From: Ancylobacter polymorphus
GTDB taxonomy: Bacteria > Pseudomonadota > Alphaproteobacteria > Rhizobiales > Xanthobacteraceae
Reading direction: 5' to 3'
Assembly: GCF_030813495.1 (NCBI RefSeq)
Contig: NZ_JAUSUI010000002.1
Location: 601,152-665,151 of the forward strand
DNA: 64,000 bases
The first letter of the stretch is position 1, and every line of letters begins with the position of its first letter. Under the pieces are notes generated by a model. It saw only the letters and a list, made by a program, of their open reading frames with translations, was not told the origin of the DNA and did no database searches. Below, piece after piece: positions 17,289 through 28,278 of this stretch. The translations under genes were made by a program, and so were the position numbers.

Positions 17289-20200
17289 TCACTCCGCCGC
17301 CGCCCGCGCGGCGCGGCACTGGGCGAGCAAAGCGCGCAGCGCCGCCGGGCGCACCGGCTTGTTCAGCACTTCCATCTCCGTCGCCTTGGCCCCGTCGCGC
17401 ACCCGCTTGGAGCGGTCGGCGGTGATCAGCACCGCCGGCAGGCTCTGGCCGAGCTTCCAGCGCAGTTTCTTGGTCGCCTCTATGCCGTCGCCGGCATCGA
17501 GATGATAGTCGATCAGCAGTACGTCGGGCGGGGCGCGCCGCTCGCGCAGCATGGCGAGCGCCTCCTCGACGCCCGGCGCTTTCAGCACCTCGCAGCCCCA
17601 GCCATGCAGCAGCGTTTCCATGCCGTCGAGAATGGCGGGGTCGTTGTCGATGCACAGCACGCTGAGGCCCTGAAGCGTCGCCAGCGGCGCCGCCGCGCGC
17701 GGCGAAGGCGTCTCGCGGGCGGGCAGGGCGGGCGCGGCCGGCAGTTCGACTGAAAAGACCGAGCCCTTGCCGGGCACGGAAGCCAGGGTGATGCTGTGGC
17801 CGAGCACGCGGGCGATGCGCTCGACGATGGAAAGGCCGAGACCCAGCCCGCGCGCCACCCGCGCGCCTTCGTCGAGGCGCTGGAACTCCTTGAAGATGAT
17901 TTTCTGCTTGGCCTGCGGCACGCCGACGCCGGTGTCCAGCACCTCGATGCGCAGCTTTCCGCGCCGCCGCCGCACGCCCACCAGCACCCGGCCGCGCGGC
18001 GTGTATTTGATGGCGTTGGAGACGAGGTTCTGCAGCAGCCGGCGCAGCAGTCGCCGGTCGGAGCGCACGGCGGCCGAACTCGGCACGAAGGTGAGGCGCA
18101 GCCCCTTCTCGGTCGCCATGGGAGCGAATTCGACATCGAGCTGGCGGAAGATCTCATCGAGCCGCAGCGCGGCGAATTCCGGCTTGTGGGCGCCCGCGTC
18201 GAGGCGGGAAATGTCGAGCAGGGCGCCGAGAATCTCTTCCACCGCTTCCAGCGAGGCATCGACATTGCGGGCGAGCCGGGCATCGTCGCCGCCCTCGGCG
18301 CGCTCGACCAGGCTCGTGGCGTAGAGCCGGGCCGCGTTCAGCGGCTGCAGAATGTCGTGGCTGGCGGCGGCGAGGAAGCGGGTCTTGGAGATGTTGGCCT
18401 CGTCCGCCTCGGATTTGGCCTGCGCCAGCTGGGCGTTGAGGTTTTCCAGCGCCTTGGTGCGCTCACGCACCCGCCGCTCCAGCGTCTCATTGGCGCGCTC
18501 CAGCGCCTCGGCGGCTTCCACGCTGGGGGTGATGTCGGTGAAGGTCACCACCACCCCGCCATCCGGCATGGTGCTGACGCGCACTTCCATCACCACCCCG
18601 CGCGGGGCGAGGCGCTCCTGGAAGGCGACGTTGCGCCGGGCATAGCGCGAGAGCTTCTCGCGCACGATCTCCTCCACCGGGCCAGGACCGAACTGGCCGG
18701 CGACGGCGTTGAAGCGGATGATCTGATCGATACCGATGCCGATGCGCAGGATTTCCGGCGGCAGGTCCAGCATCTCGCCGAATTGCCGGTTCCAGGTGAC
18801 GAGCCGCAGGTCCCGGTCGAACACCGCGATACCCTGGCGCACATGGTCGAGCGCGGTCTGCAGGATCTCGCGATTGTACTGGATGGCGGCGGAGGCGTCG
18901 TCGAGCAGCTTCAGCGCCGCCTTGGTCGAGACGGTGCGCTTGCGCAGCATCAGCGACAGCACGAGCCGCGAGGAGGCGGCGCCGATGGCCGAGGCGAGCA
19001 GATGCTCGGCATAGCGGATGAGCTGGAAATCCGCCTCGCGCCCCGGCTCCAGCGACACGCCGCGCATCGCCGCCACGCTTTCGAACGAGGCGCGGGTGCG
19101 CTCCTCGCCGAGATAGCGGGCGACGGTGGCGATCAGCTCGCCCACCGTCACCGGCGAGCGCCAGAGGCGGAAGCTCGGCGCGGAGGGGGCGTGCTCGCTC
19201 TGCACGAACACGCTCGCCTGAAGACGCTCGATCGGGGTCGGCCGGCGGATCATCGAGGCGGCGAAGAACACCAGCACATTGACGGTGAGGCTCCACAGCA
19301 CGCCATGCACCAGCGGGCTCGCCTGCACGCCGAGCAAGGCCTGCGGCCGCAGCAAGGCGAGGCCCATCGGCCCCTCGCTCACCAGCGCCGGGCTGAACAG
19401 GCCGGCATCGACCAGATTGGGCAGCAGCAGCGTATAGGCCCAGAGCGCGATGCCGGCGGCGATGCCGGCCAGCGCGCCGAGCCCGGTGCCGCGCCGCCAG
19501 ACGAGGCCGATGAGCAGCGCCGGCCCGAACTGGGCGACGGCGGCGAAGGACAACAGGCCGATCTGCGCCAGCTGCGCCTCGCCGGTGACGCGGTAATAGA
19601 GATAGGCCAGCAGCAGAATGGCGAAGATGGCGATGCGGCGCACGGTCAGCAGCCGGTGGCCCATATCCACATGCTCCGGCGCGGCCCCAGTGCGCCCCGC
19701 CTCGTCGCCGTCGCGCAGCCGGCGGCCGCGCACCATCAGCGGCATGAAGATGTCGTTCGACACCATGACGGCGAGCGCCACCGTCTCGACGATCACCATG
19801 GCGGTGGCGGCGGAAAGCCCGCCGACAAAGGCCACCAGCGACATCAGCTGCGCCCCCGCCGAGAGCGGGAGGGTGACGACATACATGTCGCCATCGATGA
19901 AGCCCGGCGGAAAGGCGACGAGACCGGCCACCGCAATGGGGATGACGAACAGGTTGATCAGCACGAGATAGAGCGGGAACAGCCAGCGGGCGGTGCGGAT
20001 CTCGCTTTCCGAGGTGTTCTCCACCACGGCGACATGGAACTGGCGCGGCAGCAGCAGGATGGCGAGCGCCGACAGCAGGGTCATCGCCGCCCAGCTGCCG
20101 AGGCTGAAGCCGTCGGTCAGCACCGGCAGCACGCCCTTTTCGGCCGCCTTGTCGAACAGGTCCCACGGGCCGGCGAACATGCCGAAGACCACGAACAGGC

Positions 20201-20828
20201 CGACCGCGAGGAAGCTCACCAGCTTGACGATGGATTCCGTCGCCACCGCCAGCATCAGCCCTTCCTGATGCTCGGTGGCGTCGATGTGGCGGGTGCCGAA
20301 CAGCACGGCGAACACCGCCATCGCCACCGCGACGGTGAGCGCGAGATCGCCCACCAGCGGATAATGCAGCCCCAGCCCCTCGAAATCGCCGAGCATGGCG
20401 AGCAGGGCGGCGGACACCGCTTTCAGCTGCAGCGCGATGTAGGGCAGCGAGCCGACGATGGCGACGCCCGCCACCAGCGCCGCCACGCCCTGGCTCTTGC
20501 CGTAGCGGGCGGCGACGAAATCGGCGATCGAGGTGATGTTCTGCCCCTTGGCGAGCCGCACCAGCCGCAGCAGGAACGGCGTGCCCAGCGCGAAGACCAG
20601 GATCGGGCCGATATAGATGGTGAGGAAGTTGATGCCCTGGGTGGTGGCAAGGCCCACCGAGCCGAAGAAGGTCCAGGACGTGCAATAGACCGCCAGCGAG
20701 AGCGAATAGATATAGGGCCGCCCCTCGCGTCCGCGCCGCGGCAGGCGCCGGTCGCCGAAGCTCGCCACGGCGAAGAGGAAGCCGATATAGACGAGCGCGA
20801 CGGCGATGATCGACCATGCCTGAAGCAT
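17289..20828 (-). CDS. SLC5-type transporter / PAS / hybrid histidine kinase (CrbS/MxtR-like)
   Basis: A 1179-residue membrane sensor. Residues 1-~520 are a sodium:solute symporter-like domain with about 13 helices ([39 protein letters not shown]). A linker of ~110 residues follows, then a PAS domain ([19 protein letters not shown]), HisKA with the phospho-acceptor in [20 protein letters not shown], HATPase_c ([33 protein letters not shown]) and a C-terminal receiver with acceptor Asp in [12 protein letters not shown] and NKPVRP Lys. This is the architecture of CrbS and MxtR/CbrA kinases, which couple a transporter-like sensor to carbon-source control. ATG 20828 follows GGGAGAG. Regulated partner: probably the nearby LuxR-type regulator. 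Confidence 0.9.
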   Translation of the reverse strand: MLQAWSIIAVALVYIGFLFAVASFGDRRLPRRGREGRPYIYSLSLAVYCTSWTFFGSVGLATTQGINFLTIYIGPILVFALGTPFLLRLVRLAKGQNITSIADFVAARYGKSQGVAALVAGVAIVGSLPYIALQLKAVSAALLAMLGDFEGLGLHYPLVGDLALTVAVAMAVFAVLFGTRHIDATEHQEGLMLAVATESIVKLVSFLAVGLFVVFGMFAGPWDLFDKAAEKGVLPVLTDGFSLGSWAAMTLLSALAILLLPRQFHVAVVENTSESEIRTARWLFPLYLVLINLFVIPIAVAGLVAFPPGFIDGDMYVVTLPLSAGAQLMSLVAFVGGLSAATAMVIVETVALAVMVSNDIFMPLMVRGRRLRDGDEAGRTGAAPEHVDMGHRLLTVRRIAIFAILLLAYLYYRVTGEAQLAQIGLLSFAAVAQFGPALLIGLVWRRGTGLGALAGIAAGIALWAYTLLLPNLVDAGLFSPALVSEGPMGLALLRPQALLGVQASPLVHGVLWSLTVNVLVFFAASMIRRPTPIERLQASVFVQSEHAPSAPSFRLWRSPVTVGELIATVARYLGEERTRASFESVAAMRGVSLEPGREADFQLIRYAEHLLASAIGAASSRLVLSLMLRKRTVSTKAALKLLDDASAAIQYNREILQTALDHVRQGIAVFDRDLRLVTWNRQFGEMLDLPPEILRIGIGIDQIIRFNAVAGQFGPGPVEEIVREKLSRYARRNVAFQERLAPRGVVMEVRVSTMPDGGVVVTFTDITPSVEAAEALERANETLERRVRERTKALENLNAQLAQAKSEADEANISKTRFLAAASHDILQPLNAARLYATSLVERAEGGDDARLARNVDASLEAVEEILGALLDISRLDAGAHKPEFAALRLDEIFRQLDVEFAPMATEKGLRLTFVPSSAAVRSDRRLLRRLLQNLVSNAIKYTPRGRVLVGVRRRRGKLRIEVLDTGVGVPQAKQKIIFKEFQRLDEGARVARGLGLGLSIVERIARVLGHSITLASVPGKGSVFSVELPAAPALPARETPSPRAAAPLATLQGLSVLCIDNDPAILDGMETLLHGWGCEVLKAPGVEEALAMLRERRAPPDVLLIDYHLDAGDGIEATKKLRWKLGQSLPAVLITADRSKRVRDGAKATEMEVLNKPVRPAALRALLAQCRAARAAAE

Positions 20829-20997
20829 GCACTCTCCCGGCGGCGAGGGGCCTTCGTCTTTATGCGCCGCGCCCGCCCGCGCCGGCAAGATGGGGCGCGG
20901 CGGCACCTGTCCACGGCATGGGGGTGCCGCAAGGGTTGCCGCGACCTGCGGCGCGTATCACAGTGGCGTGGTCGTCAGACAGTGCATCGGAGGTCGC

Positions 20998-21426
20998 ATG
21001 AGCAAGGTTCTCACCGAATTCCGCGAATTCGCGGTGAAGGGCAATGTGGTCGATCTCGCCATCGGCGTGATCATCGGCGCCGCCTTCGGGCAGATCGTCT
21101 CCTCCATCGTCACCGACCTGTTCATGCCGGTGGTCGGCGCGGTGTTCGGCGGGCTCGACTTCTCCAACTATTTCGTCGGCCTCTCGTCCAATGTCACCGC
21201 CACTTCGCTCGCCGCCGCGCGCGAACAGGGCGCGGTGTTCGCCTATGGCCATTTCCTCACCGTGGTGATCAATTTCCTCGTCATCGCCTGGATCCTCTTC
21301 ATGGTGGTGAAAGGCATCAACCGGCTGCGCCGCAACGCGGCCAAGGAGCCGCCGGCGCCCGCGCCGCCGACCAAGGAAGAGGTGCTGCTCACCGAAATCC
21401 GCGACCTTCTGGCAAAGAAGGTCTGA
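20998..21426 (+). CDS. mscL: large-conductance mechanosensitive channel
   Basis: Osmotic emergency-release valve of the inner membrane, 142 residues (E. coli 136). TM1 [20 protein letters not shown] is nearly identical to the family signature; TM2 [20 protein letters not shown] follows a periplasmic loop, and the C-terminus ends in the helical bundle [19 protein letters not shown] 20998 has GGAGG 5 bp upstream. It is transcribed divergently from the transporter-kinase gene. Confidence 0.97.
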   Translation: MSKVLTEFREFAVKGNVVDLAIGVIIGAAFGQIVSSIVTDLFMPVVGAVFGGLDFSNYFVGLSSNVTATSLAAAREQGAVFAYGHFLTVVINFLVIAWILFMVVKGINRLRRNAAKEPPAPAPPTKEEVLLTEIRDLLAKKV

Positions 21427-21519
21427 AGCGCGGCCCGCCGGCATCTACGGCCATGGGAGGGCTGTGATGCGGGCGCGAGACCGGTTAGAAGCGGGCAATT
21501 CCGACGAGTACCGAGCCCT

Positions 21520-22095
21520 ATGACCACCTTCACCCGCCTTGCCATCGCCGATGTCGTTCTCGTCCAGCCGGTCCGCCATGGCGACGATCGCGGCTATTTC
21601 TGCGAGACCTACAAGAAGCCGCAATTCGACGCCTTCGGCCTCGACATCGCCTTCGTGCAGGACAATGAATCGCTCTCGCGCGAGGTCGGCGTGGTGCGGG
21701 GGCTGCACTTCCAGACCCCGCCCATGGCGCAGGCCAAGCTGGTGCGGGCGGTGCGCGGAGCCATCTTCGATGTGGCGGTGGATATCCGCAAGGGTTCCCC
21801 CACCTATGGGCGCTGGGTGGCGGCGACGCTGACGGCGGCCAAGGGCGAGCAATTGCTGGTGCCGCACGGCTTCGCCCATGGCTTCTGCACGCTGGAGCCC
21901 GATACGATCGTCGCCTACAAGGTCGACGCGCCTTACTCGCCGCCGCACGATGCCGGCATACGCTGGGACGACCCGGACCTCGGCATTGACTGGCCGCTGG
22001 CGGCCGGGGCGGCGATCCTCTCGGGCAAGGACCGGGCGGCGCCGCTGCTGCGCGACTATGCGTCGCCCTTCACCTTCCAGCCGTCGGGAGCGTGA
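21520..22095 (+). CDS. rfbC: dTDP-4-dehydrorhamnose 3,5-epimerase
   Basis: Converts dTDP-4-dehydro-6-deoxy-glucose to its rhamno epimer, third step of dTDP-L-rhamnose synthesis. The 191-residue cupin contains [33 protein letters not shown] (catalytic His), [13 protein letters not shown] and [14 protein letters not shown], all family signatures. First gene of the rfbCBDA operon; the next start is 4 bp beyond its stop. Confidence 0.97.
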   Translation: MTTFTRLAIADVVLVQPVRHGDDRGYFCETYKKPQFDAFGLDIAFVQDNESLSREVGVVRGLHFQTPPMAQAKLVRAVRGAIFDVAVDIRKGSPTYGRWVAATLTAAKGEQLLVPHGFAHGFCTLEPDTIVAYKVDAPYSPPHDAGIRWDDPDLGIDWPLAAGAAILSGKDRAAPLLRDYASPFTFQPSGA

Positions 22096-22099
22096 GAGC

Positions 22100-23179
22100 A
22101 TGAGCGCTTCCCTCCAGGGCGTTCCCGCCCAGCGCGTTCTCGTCACCGGCGGGGCCGGCTTCATCGGTTCGGCCGTCGTGCGCCGGCTGGTGCGGCAGGG
22201 CCGGCAGGTGCTGACCTATGACAAGCTGACCTATGCCGGCAATCTCGCCTCGCTGGGCGAGGTGCACAATCTGCCCGGCCACAGCTTCCTTCAGGCCGAT
22301 ATCTGCGACGGCAAGGCCTTCCGCGCCGCGCTGGCGGAGTTCCGGCCCGATCTGGTGATGCATTTGGCGGCCGAATCGCATGTCGACCGCTCCATCGACG
22401 GGCCGGGCGACTTCATCCGCACCAATATTGTCGGCACTTACACGCTGCTGGAAGAGACGCTGGCCTATTGGCGCTCCCTCGACGGCGCGGCGCGGGGGCG
22501 CTTTCGCTTCCACCACATCTCCACCGACGAGGTCTATGGCACGCTGGGTGCGGAAGGGCTGTTTCGCGAGGACACGCCCTATCAGCCCAATTCTCCGTAC
22601 TCGGCCTCCAAAGCCTCCTCCGACCATCTGGTGCGGGCCTGGTTCCACACCTATGGGCTGCCGGTGGTGATGTCGAACTGCTCGAACAATTACGGGCCCT
22701 ATCATTTCCCGGAAAAGCTGATCCCGCTCACCATCCTCAACGCGCTGGAGGGCGCGCCGCTGCCGGTCTACGGCAAGGGCGAGAATGTGCGCGACTGGCT
22801 CTATGTCGACGACCACGCGAGCGCTCTCGACCTCATCGCCACCCGCGGCCGGCTCGGCGAGAGCTACAATGTCGGCGGCAATAATGAGCGGCGCAACATC
22901 GACGTGGTGCGCACCATCTGCGCCATCATGGACCGCGTGGTGCCCGACGCGAAAATCGGCCCGCGCGAGGGGCTGATCCGCTTCGTCACCGACCGGCCGG
23001 GCCATGATGCGCGCTATGCCATCGACGCGAGCAAGCTGACGCGCGAACTCGGCTGGGTGCCGGCGGAAACCTTCGAGAGCGGCATCGAGAAGACGGTGCG
23101 CTGGTATCTCGACAATCCCGGCTGGTGGGAACCGCTGAAGGCGCGTTACGCCCGCCAGCGCATCGGGCTCGCGACATGA
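22100..23179 (+). CDS. rfbB: dTDP-glucose 4,6-dehydratase
   Basis: Second step of dTDP-rhamnose synthesis, 359 residues, extended SDR fold. NAD-binding [46 protein letters not shown] (TDE) and [15 protein letters not shown] (YxxxK) are present. Typical length. The start ATG 22100 lies 4 bp after rfbC; the upstream open frame overlaps rfbC and is not real. The stop overlaps rfbD (ATGA). Confidence 0.97.
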   Translation: MSASLQGVPAQRVLVTGGAGFIGSAVVRRLVRQGRQVLTYDKLTYAGNLASLGEVHNLPGHSFLQADICDGKAFRAALAEFRPDLVMHLAAESHVDRSIDGPGDFIRTNIVGTYTLLEETLAYWRSLDGAARGRFRFHHISTDEVYGTLGAEGLFREDTPYQPNSPYSASKASSDHLVRAWFHTYGLPVVMSNCSNNYGPYHFPEKLIPLTILNALEGAPLPVYGKGENVRDWLYVDDHASALDLIATRGRLGESYNVGGNNERRNIDVVRTICAIMDRVVPDAKIGPREGLIRFVTDRPGHDARYAIDASKLTRELGWVPAETFESGIEKTVRWYLDNPGWWEPLKARYARQRIGLAT

Positions 23180-24063
23180 GCCGGCTTCTGCTCCTCGGCG
23201 CCGGCGGGCAGGTCGGCCGCGAAATCGCGGCGCAGGCGGCGGGCGCCGGCCATGAGCTGGTGGCGCTCGACCATGCCGGGCTCGACATCACGGATGCCGC
23301 CGCGCTCGCGCGGGCGCTGGCCACCGCCCGGCCGGAGGTGGTGATCAACGCCGCCGCCTATACGGCGGTGGACCGCGCCGAGAGCGAGCCGGAGCGCGCG
23401 CATCTCATCAATGCGGTGGCCCCGGGCCTGATCGCGCAGGCCTGCGCCGAACAGGGCGCGGCGCTGATCCATCTCTCCACCGATTATGTGTTCGACGGCA
23501 CCAAGCCGGGCGCCTATGTCGAGACCGATCCCGTCGCCCCGCTCGGCGTCTATGGCGCCAGCAAGGAAGAGGGCGAGCGGGCGGTGCGCGCGGCGCTGGC
23601 GCGCCATCTCATCATCCGCACCTCCTGGGTCTATGGCGTTTATGGCGCCAATTTCCTCAAGACCATGCTGCGCCTCGCCGCCGAGCGCGACCGGCTGACC
23701 ATCGTCGCCGACCAGCGCGGCTGCCCCACCGCCACGCGCGACATCGCCGACGGCCTGCTGGCCGCCGCGCCTCTGCTCGCCGCCGGCACGCTCGCTCCGG
23801 GCACCTATCATTTTGCCGGCAGCGGGGCGACAAGCTGGTTCGACTTCGCCACGGCCATCGTCGAACGGGCGGGCCTGCATACCGGCCGCCATCCCGAGGT
23901 CGTGCCGATCACGACAGCGGACTACCCCACTCCGGCGCGCCGCCCGGCCAATTCGGAACTTTCCAGCGCCGCCTTCGCGCAGGCCAGCGGCATCCGCGCC
24001 GCGCCGTGGCAGGACCGGGTGGTCGAGGTGGTCGACACGCTTCTCGCCTCGCCGGCCGGCTGA
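23176..24063 (+). CDS. rfbD: dTDP-4-dehydrorhamnose reductase
   Basis: Final NAD(P)H-dependent reduction giving dTDP-L-rhamnose; 295 residues. [17 protein letters not shown] is the dinucleotide-binding loop, [19 protein letters not shown] and [19 protein letters not shown] are family signatures, and [12 protein letters not shown] carries YxxxK. ATGA overlap with rfbB indicates coupled translation. Confidence 0.97.
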   Translation: MSRLLLLGAGGQVGREIAAQAAGAGHELVALDHAGLDITDAAALARALATARPEVVINAAAYTAVDRAESEPERAHLINAVAPGLIAQACAEQGAALIHLSTDYVFDGTKPGAYVETDPVAPLGVYGASKEEGERAVRAALARHLIIRTSWVYGVYGANFLKTMLRLAAERDRLTIVADQRGCPTATRDIADGLLAAAPLLAAGTLAPGTYHFAGSGATSWFDFATAIVERAGLHTGRHPEVVPITTADYPTPARRPANSELSSAAFAQASGIRAAPWQDRVVEVVDTLLASPAG

Positions 24064-24084
24064 TTTCACAGGACACGCACGCAT

Positions 24085-24957
24085 ATGAAGGGCATCATCC
24101 TCGCCGGCGGTTCCGGCACGCGGCTCCACCCGATCACGCTGGTGGTGTCGAAGCAGCTGCTGCCGGTCTATGACAAGCCGATGATCTACTATCCCCTCAC
24201 CACGCTGATGATGGCGGGTATCCGGGATATTCTGGTCATCACCACGCCGCATGACAGCCTGCTGTTCCAGAAGCTGCTGGGCGACGGGTCGCAATTCGGC
24301 CTGCGGCTCAGCTACGCCGTGCAGGAGAGCCCGCGCGGGCTGGCGGACGCCTTCATCGTCGGGCGCGACTTCATCGGCGACGACCCCGTGGCGCTGGTGC
24401 TGGGCGACAATCTGTTCTTCGGCCACGGCCTGCCGGAACTGCTCGGCAAGGCGGCCGCGCGCGAGACCGGCGCCACCGTGTTCGGCTATCCCGTCAAGGA
24501 TCCCGAGCGCTATGGCGTGGTGGAGATGGGGCCGGGCGGCAAGGTGATTTCGATCGAGGAGAAGCCCGCCGACCCGCGTTCCAATCTCGCGGTGACGGGG
24601 CTCTATTTCTACGACAACCGCGTGGTGGAGATCGCCGCCGGGCTGAAACCCTCGGCGCGCGGCGAGATCGAGATCACCGATGTGAACCGCGCCTATATGG
24701 AGCGGGGCGAGCTCGACGTGCTGATGATGGGCCGGGGCTTCGCCTGGCTCGACACCGGCACGCCGGAATCGCTGATCGAGGCGGCGCAGTTCGTGCAGAT
24801 CCTCGAAAGCCGGCAGGGCCTGCGTATCGCCTCGCCGGAAGAGGTCGCCTTCCGCGCCGGCTTCATTGATGCCGCGCAGCTGCGCGCGCTCGGCGAGGCG
24901 CAGAAGAAGTCGGCCTATGGCGCCTATCTGCTGCGCGTCGTGGAGGAGGCCGGCTAA
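24085..24957 (+). CDS. rfbA: glucose-1-phosphate thymidylyltransferase
   Basis: Activates glucose-1-phosphate with dTTP, the first committed step of the pathway; 290 residues. [20 protein letters not shown] is the nucleotide-binding loop, [20 protein letters not shown] follows, and [14 protein letters not shown] contains the metal-binding Asp. Last gene of rfbCBDA, so the operon is complete and should feed surface polysaccharide; no glycosyltransferases are in the window. Confidence 0.97.
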   Translation: MKGIILAGGSGTRLHPITLVVSKQLLPVYDKPMIYYPLTTLMMAGIRDILVITTPHDSLLFQKLLGDGSQFGLRLSYAVQESPRGLADAFIVGRDFIGDDPVALVLGDNLFFGHGLPELLGKAAARETGATVFGYPVKDPERYGVVEMGPGGKVISIEEKPADPRSNLAVTGLYFYDNRVVEIAAGLKPSARGEIEITDVNRAYMERGELDVLMMGRGFAWLDTGTPESLIEAAQFVQILESRQGLRIASPEEVAFRAGFIDAAQLRALGEAQKKSAYGAYLLRVVEEAG

Positions 24958-25067
24958 GCGGGCGGCACGATCCATCGCCTTTTTTCATCGCCGCTTCACC
25001 TCTTTGAATGAGGGGGCGCCGTCGCCCGGTTGTAGACTGGCCGCCCGCCCTTTCCCAGGTTCCCCTC

Positions 25068-26282
25068 ATGTCCGCCGACGCCGCACCCTTTCTCCCCGCG
25101 CCCTCGCTGCTCGATCACATCCGCCCGCAGGCCCTGTCCCTGCCGGAGAGCGGCATTGTCGAGGTGATGAACTATGGCCGCCGCAAAGAGGGGCTGATCC
25201 CGCTCTGGGCCGGTGAGGGCGATTTACCGACCCCCGCCTTCATCAGCGAGGCGGCGACCCGCTCGCTGGCGGCGGGGGAGACCTTCTACACCTGGCAGCG
25301 CGGCATACCGGAACTGCGCGCGGCGATTGCCGGCTACATGCACCGGCTCTATGGCGTGGCCGACGATCCCGAGCGCTATTACGTCACCGGCTCCGGCATG
25401 CAGGCGATCCAGGTAGCGCTGGCGCTCACCCTCTCGGCGGGCGAGGAAATCCTCATCCCCTCGCCCTCCTGGCCGAATGCGGCGGCGGCGGCGGAAGTCG
25501 TCGGCGCGCGCCCGGTCTTCGTGCCGTTCTCCTTCGACGAGACGCGCGGATTCTGGCTCGATCTCGACCGGCTGGAGAGCGCGGTGACGCCGCGCACGCG
25601 GGTGATCTTTCTCAACTCCCCGGCCAACCCCACCGGCTTCGTCGCATCAGTGGACACGCTGCGCGGCGTGCTCGACATCGCCCGCCGGCATGGGCTGTGG
25701 ATCGTCGCCGACGAGATCTATGGCCGCTTCTTCTACGCGGCGGAGGAGGGTGGCCCGGCGCTGGCGCCGTCCTTCCACGATGTGATGGAAGAGGACGACC
25801 GCATCCTCTTCGTCCAGACCTTCTCCAAGAACTGGGCGATGACCGGCTGGCGGCTCGGCTGGATCGAGGCGCATCCCTCGCTCGGCCCGGTGCTGGAGAA
25901 CCTGATCCAGTATTCCACCTCCGGCGTCGCTGCCTTCATGCAGCGGGCGGGCGTGGCGGCGCTGGAGCGCGGCGAGAGTTTCGTCGCCCACCAGATCGAG
26001 CGGGCGCGGCGCGGGCGCGACATCGTGGCGAAGGGGCTCGCCTCCTCCAACCGCGTGCGCTTCGCCACGCCGCCGGGGGCGTTCTACATGTTCTTCGGCG
26101 TCGAGGGCGAGCCGGACATGCGCGCCCTCGCGCTCAAGCTGGTGGACGAGGCGGGCATCGGCCTCGCCCCCGGCACCGCCTTTGGCCCCGGCGGGGAAAA
26201 CTATATCCGCATGTGCTTTGCCCGCGGCGAGGCGCAGATGGCGGAGGCGACCGACCGGCTCGTGCGCTGGCTGCAGAAATGA
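25068..26282 (+). CDS. PLP-dependent class I/II aminotransferase
   Basis: Fold-type I aminotransferase of 404 residues (aspartate aminotransferase superfamily). Substrate-side GEGDLPTP, the cofactor-phosphate region GSGMQAIQVALALT, NSPANPTGF, DEIYGRFFY and the PLP lysine in FSKNWAMTGWRLGW are present, with the C-terminal Arg in NYIRMCFARG. The specific amino acid cannot be told. It is 110 bp downstream of the rhamnose operon and followed 78 bp later by fixL. Confidence 0.9.
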   Translation: MSADAAPFLPAPSLLDHIRPQALSLPESGIVEVMNYGRRKEGLIPLWAGEGDLPTPAFISEAATRSLAAGETFYTWQRGIPELRAAIAGYMHRLYGVADDPERYYVTGSGMQAIQVALALTLSAGEEILIPSPSWPNAAAAAEVVGARPVFVPFSFDETRGFWLDLDRLESAVTPRTRVIFLNSPANPTGFVASVDTLRGVLDIARRHGLWIVADEIYGRFFYAAEEGGPALAPSFHDVMEEDDRILFVQTFSKNWAMTGWRLGWIEAHPSLGPVLENLIQYSTSGVAAFMQRAGVAALERGESFVAHQIERARRGRDIVAKGLASSNRVRFATPPGAFYMFFGVEGEPDMRALALKLVDEAGIGLAPGTAFGPGGENYIRMCFARGEAQMAEATDRLVRWLQK

Positions 26283-26360
26283 GTTGTCCGCGCCGTCGGC
26301 GCCGGCGAAATCGCGCAACGGCCGGTTGCGGCGCGCGGGTGGCGGGAGCACACTGAAATC

Positions 26361-27536
26361 ATGAAGGATTTTGCCTCCCCGCCGGCGTCGCTCCCCACTT
26401 CGCCCGAAACCGCGCCGCACCCCCCGACGGTGTCGGAGGCGCGGCTGCTCTCGGTGCTGGACACGGCGGCCGACGGCATCATCGTCATCGACGAGCATGC
26501 CCGCATCCTGATCTTCAACAAGGCCTGCGAGCGCATGTTCGGCATTTCCGCCGCCGAGGCGGTGGGCCAGAACGTCAAGCTGGTCATGCCGACGGAATAT
26601 GCGCGCCAGCACGACGCCTATGTCGGCAGCTATATCCGCACCGGGGTGAAGAAGATCATCGGCATCGGCCGCGAGGTGCAGGGCCGCCATGCCGACGGCA
26701 CGGTGTTTCCGCTGGAGCTGTCGGTGGGCGAGGCGGCGACGCCGGACGGGCGGCAGTTCATCGGCATTCTGCGTGACCTGCGCCCGCGCAAGGAGAGCGA
26801 GCAGCGCCTCGCCGATCTGCAGAGCGAACTCGTCCATCTCGCCCGCGTTTCCGCCATCGACGAGATGGGCGCCGCCATCGCCCATGAGCTGAACCAGCCG
26901 CTCACCGCGCTGATGCTCTATCTGCAGGCGATCCGCCGCGCCCATAGCCGCGGCGTCGATATCGTTACCGTGGTGGGGGATATTCTCGACAAGGCGGCGG
27001 GCGAGGCCGAGCGGGCCGGGCATATCATCCAGCGCATGCGCCAGTTCGTGGAGAAACGCGACCCCGAGCGCCATGCGCGCGCGCTCGATCCGCTGATCGA
27101 CGAGGCGATCGACCTCACCTTGCTCGGCCAGCGCCACCGCATCCGCATTGAGCGCGAAGCGGGCCAGAACCTGCCGCCGGTCTCGGTCGATCCGGTGCAG
27201 GTGCAGCAGATCGTGGTCAATCTGGTGCGCAACGCCATCGAGGCCGCCGCCGGGGCGCCCGATCCGGCGATCCGCATCCGCACCCTGGCCAGTGACGGCA
27301 GCGTCCGGCTGGAGGTGCAGGACAACGGCCCCGGCATCGCGCCCGAAGCGCTGCCCAAGCTGTTCGAGGCCTTCGCTAGTTCAAAACGTCGCGGTATGGG
27401 GCTCGGCCTTGCGATTTCGCGGACGATCGCCCAGAACCACGGGGGAGACCTGCTGGTCGATCCCGGCGGCAATGGCAGGGGCGCGTGTTTCACGCTGGTG
27501 CTGCCGGCGGCGCCGGTGCCGGATGAGGTCGGGTGA
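26361..27536 (+). CDS. fixL: oxygen-sensing heme-PAS histidine kinase FixL
   Basis: Soluble sensor kinase of 391 residues. A single PAS domain (~28-150) keeps the FixL heme signature: RQHDAYV provides the proximal His (H84), and IIGIGREVQG places Arg (R104) exactly 20 residues later, the same spacing as H200 and R220 of Bradyrhizobium FixL. The kinase has its phospho-acceptor in AAIAHELNQPLTALMLYLQA (H175), and N, G1 and G2 boxes in NLVRNAIEAAAGAP, VQDNGPGIAP and GMGLGLAISRTIAQNHGG. No transmembrane helices, like the soluble Bradyrhizobium type. It heads fixLJ, with fixJ 12 bp downstream. Low oxygen should activate it to phosphorylate FixJ. Confidence 0.95.
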   Translation: MKDFASPPASLPTSPETAPHPPTVSEARLLSVLDTAADGIIVIDEHARILIFNKACERMFGISAAEAVGQNVKLVMPTEYARQHDAYVGSYIRTGVKKIIGIGREVQGRHADGTVFPLELSVGEAATPDGRQFIGILRDLRPRKESEQRLADLQSELVHLARVSAIDEMGAAIAHELNQPLTALMLYLQAIRRAHSRGVDIVTVVGDILDKAAGEAERAGHIIQRMRQFVEKRDPERHARALDPLIDEAIDLTLLGQRHRIRIEREAGQNLPPVSVDPVQVQQIVVNLVRNAIEAAAGAPDPAIRIRTLASDGSVRLEVQDNGPGIAPEALPKLFEAFASSKRRGMGLGLAISRTIAQNHGGDLLVDPGGNGRGACFTLVLPAAPVPDEVG

Positions 27537-27548
27537 GGAGAGCCGTGA

Positions 27549-28166
27549 ATGGCACATCTGGGTGAGGTCTTCATCGTCGACGACGATGCTGCGGTGCGCG
27601 ATGCGCTCTCTCTCGTGCTCAGCCTGGAGGGCTACCATGTGCGCGGCTTCTCCGACGGCGCGGCCTTTCTCGCGGTGGCGCGCGGCCATGTGCCGTCCTG
27701 CATCGTGCTGGACGTTCACATGCCCGGCCGCTCCGGGCTCGACATTCTGAAAGAGCTGGAAGCCGACCGCTACCCGGCGCCGATCTTCATCATTTCCGGC
27801 CAGGGCGACATTCCCATGGCGGTGGACGCCATCCGCCACGGGGCGCTCGACTTCATCGAGAAGCCGTTCGACGCCGACACCGTGCTGGAGCGGGTGCGCG
27901 ATGCCATCGCCGCGCATGGACGGCGCGCCTCGGCCGAGCCGGGCGACCTGCTCACCGCGCATTTCCCCGGCCATGACCTGCTCACCCCGCGCGAGCGGGA
28001 GGTGCTGGTGCAGATCGCCTCCGGCGCCTCCAACAAGGAAGCGGGCCGCACGCTGGGCATCTCGCCGCGCACCATCGAGGTGCACCGCGCCCGCATCATG
28101 GAAAAGCTCGGCGCCAAGAACGCCGCCGATCTCGTGCGCATCGTGCTGAAGGATATGCGCGACTGA
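27549..28166 (+). CDS. fixJ: FixJ response regulator
   Basis: Two-domain activator of 205 residues. Receiver: VFIVDDDAAVRDAL, CIVLDVHMPGRSGL (acceptor D55), ISGQGDIPMAVDAIRHGALD and FIEKPFD (Lys). The C-terminal LuxR-type HTH reads LTPREREVLVQIASGASNKE then AGRTLGISPRTIEVHRARIM, almost the textbook FixJ sequence. It should activate fixK-class promoters under low oxygen. Same operon as fixL. Confidence 0.96.
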   Translation: MAHLGEVFIVDDDAAVRDALSLVLSLEGYHVRGFSDGAAFLAVARGHVPSCIVLDVHMPGRSGLDILKELEADRYPAPIFIISGQGDIPMAVDAIRHGALDFIEKPFDADTVLERVRDAIAAHGRRASAEPGDLLTAHFPGHDLLTPREREVLVQIASGASNKEAGRTLGISPRTIEVHRARIMEKLGAKNAADLVRIVLKDMRD

Positions 28167-28207
28167 GCCTGCGCCCGCCTCGTCGCGCCCGTGCAGGACG
28201 CGGCCGT

Positions 28208-28224
28208 CTACGCATCCCTACGAA
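28208..28224. promoter_or_regulatory. candidate FixJ site (tandem CTACGMA, 10-bp period)
   Basis: CTACGCA at 28208 and CTACGAA at 28218 repeat with one helical turn between them. Read on the minus strand each differs at one base from TACGTAG, one of the FixJ selection-type motifs as I recall them. The location is ~55-70 bp upstream of the lone receiver gene. Confidence 0.35.
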
Positions 28225-28278
28225 TTGCTGATGCCGGCGCTCTTTCACACTGTCAGCGAAAACAGTGGGAGAGAGCCC

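Noticed and set aside
17796..21467. Plus-strand ORF of over 1200 codons
   Set aside because: Exact shadow of the transporter-kinase gene. Its product is low-complexity (Gln/Arg/His/Gly-rich), as antisense of GC-rich genes usually is.
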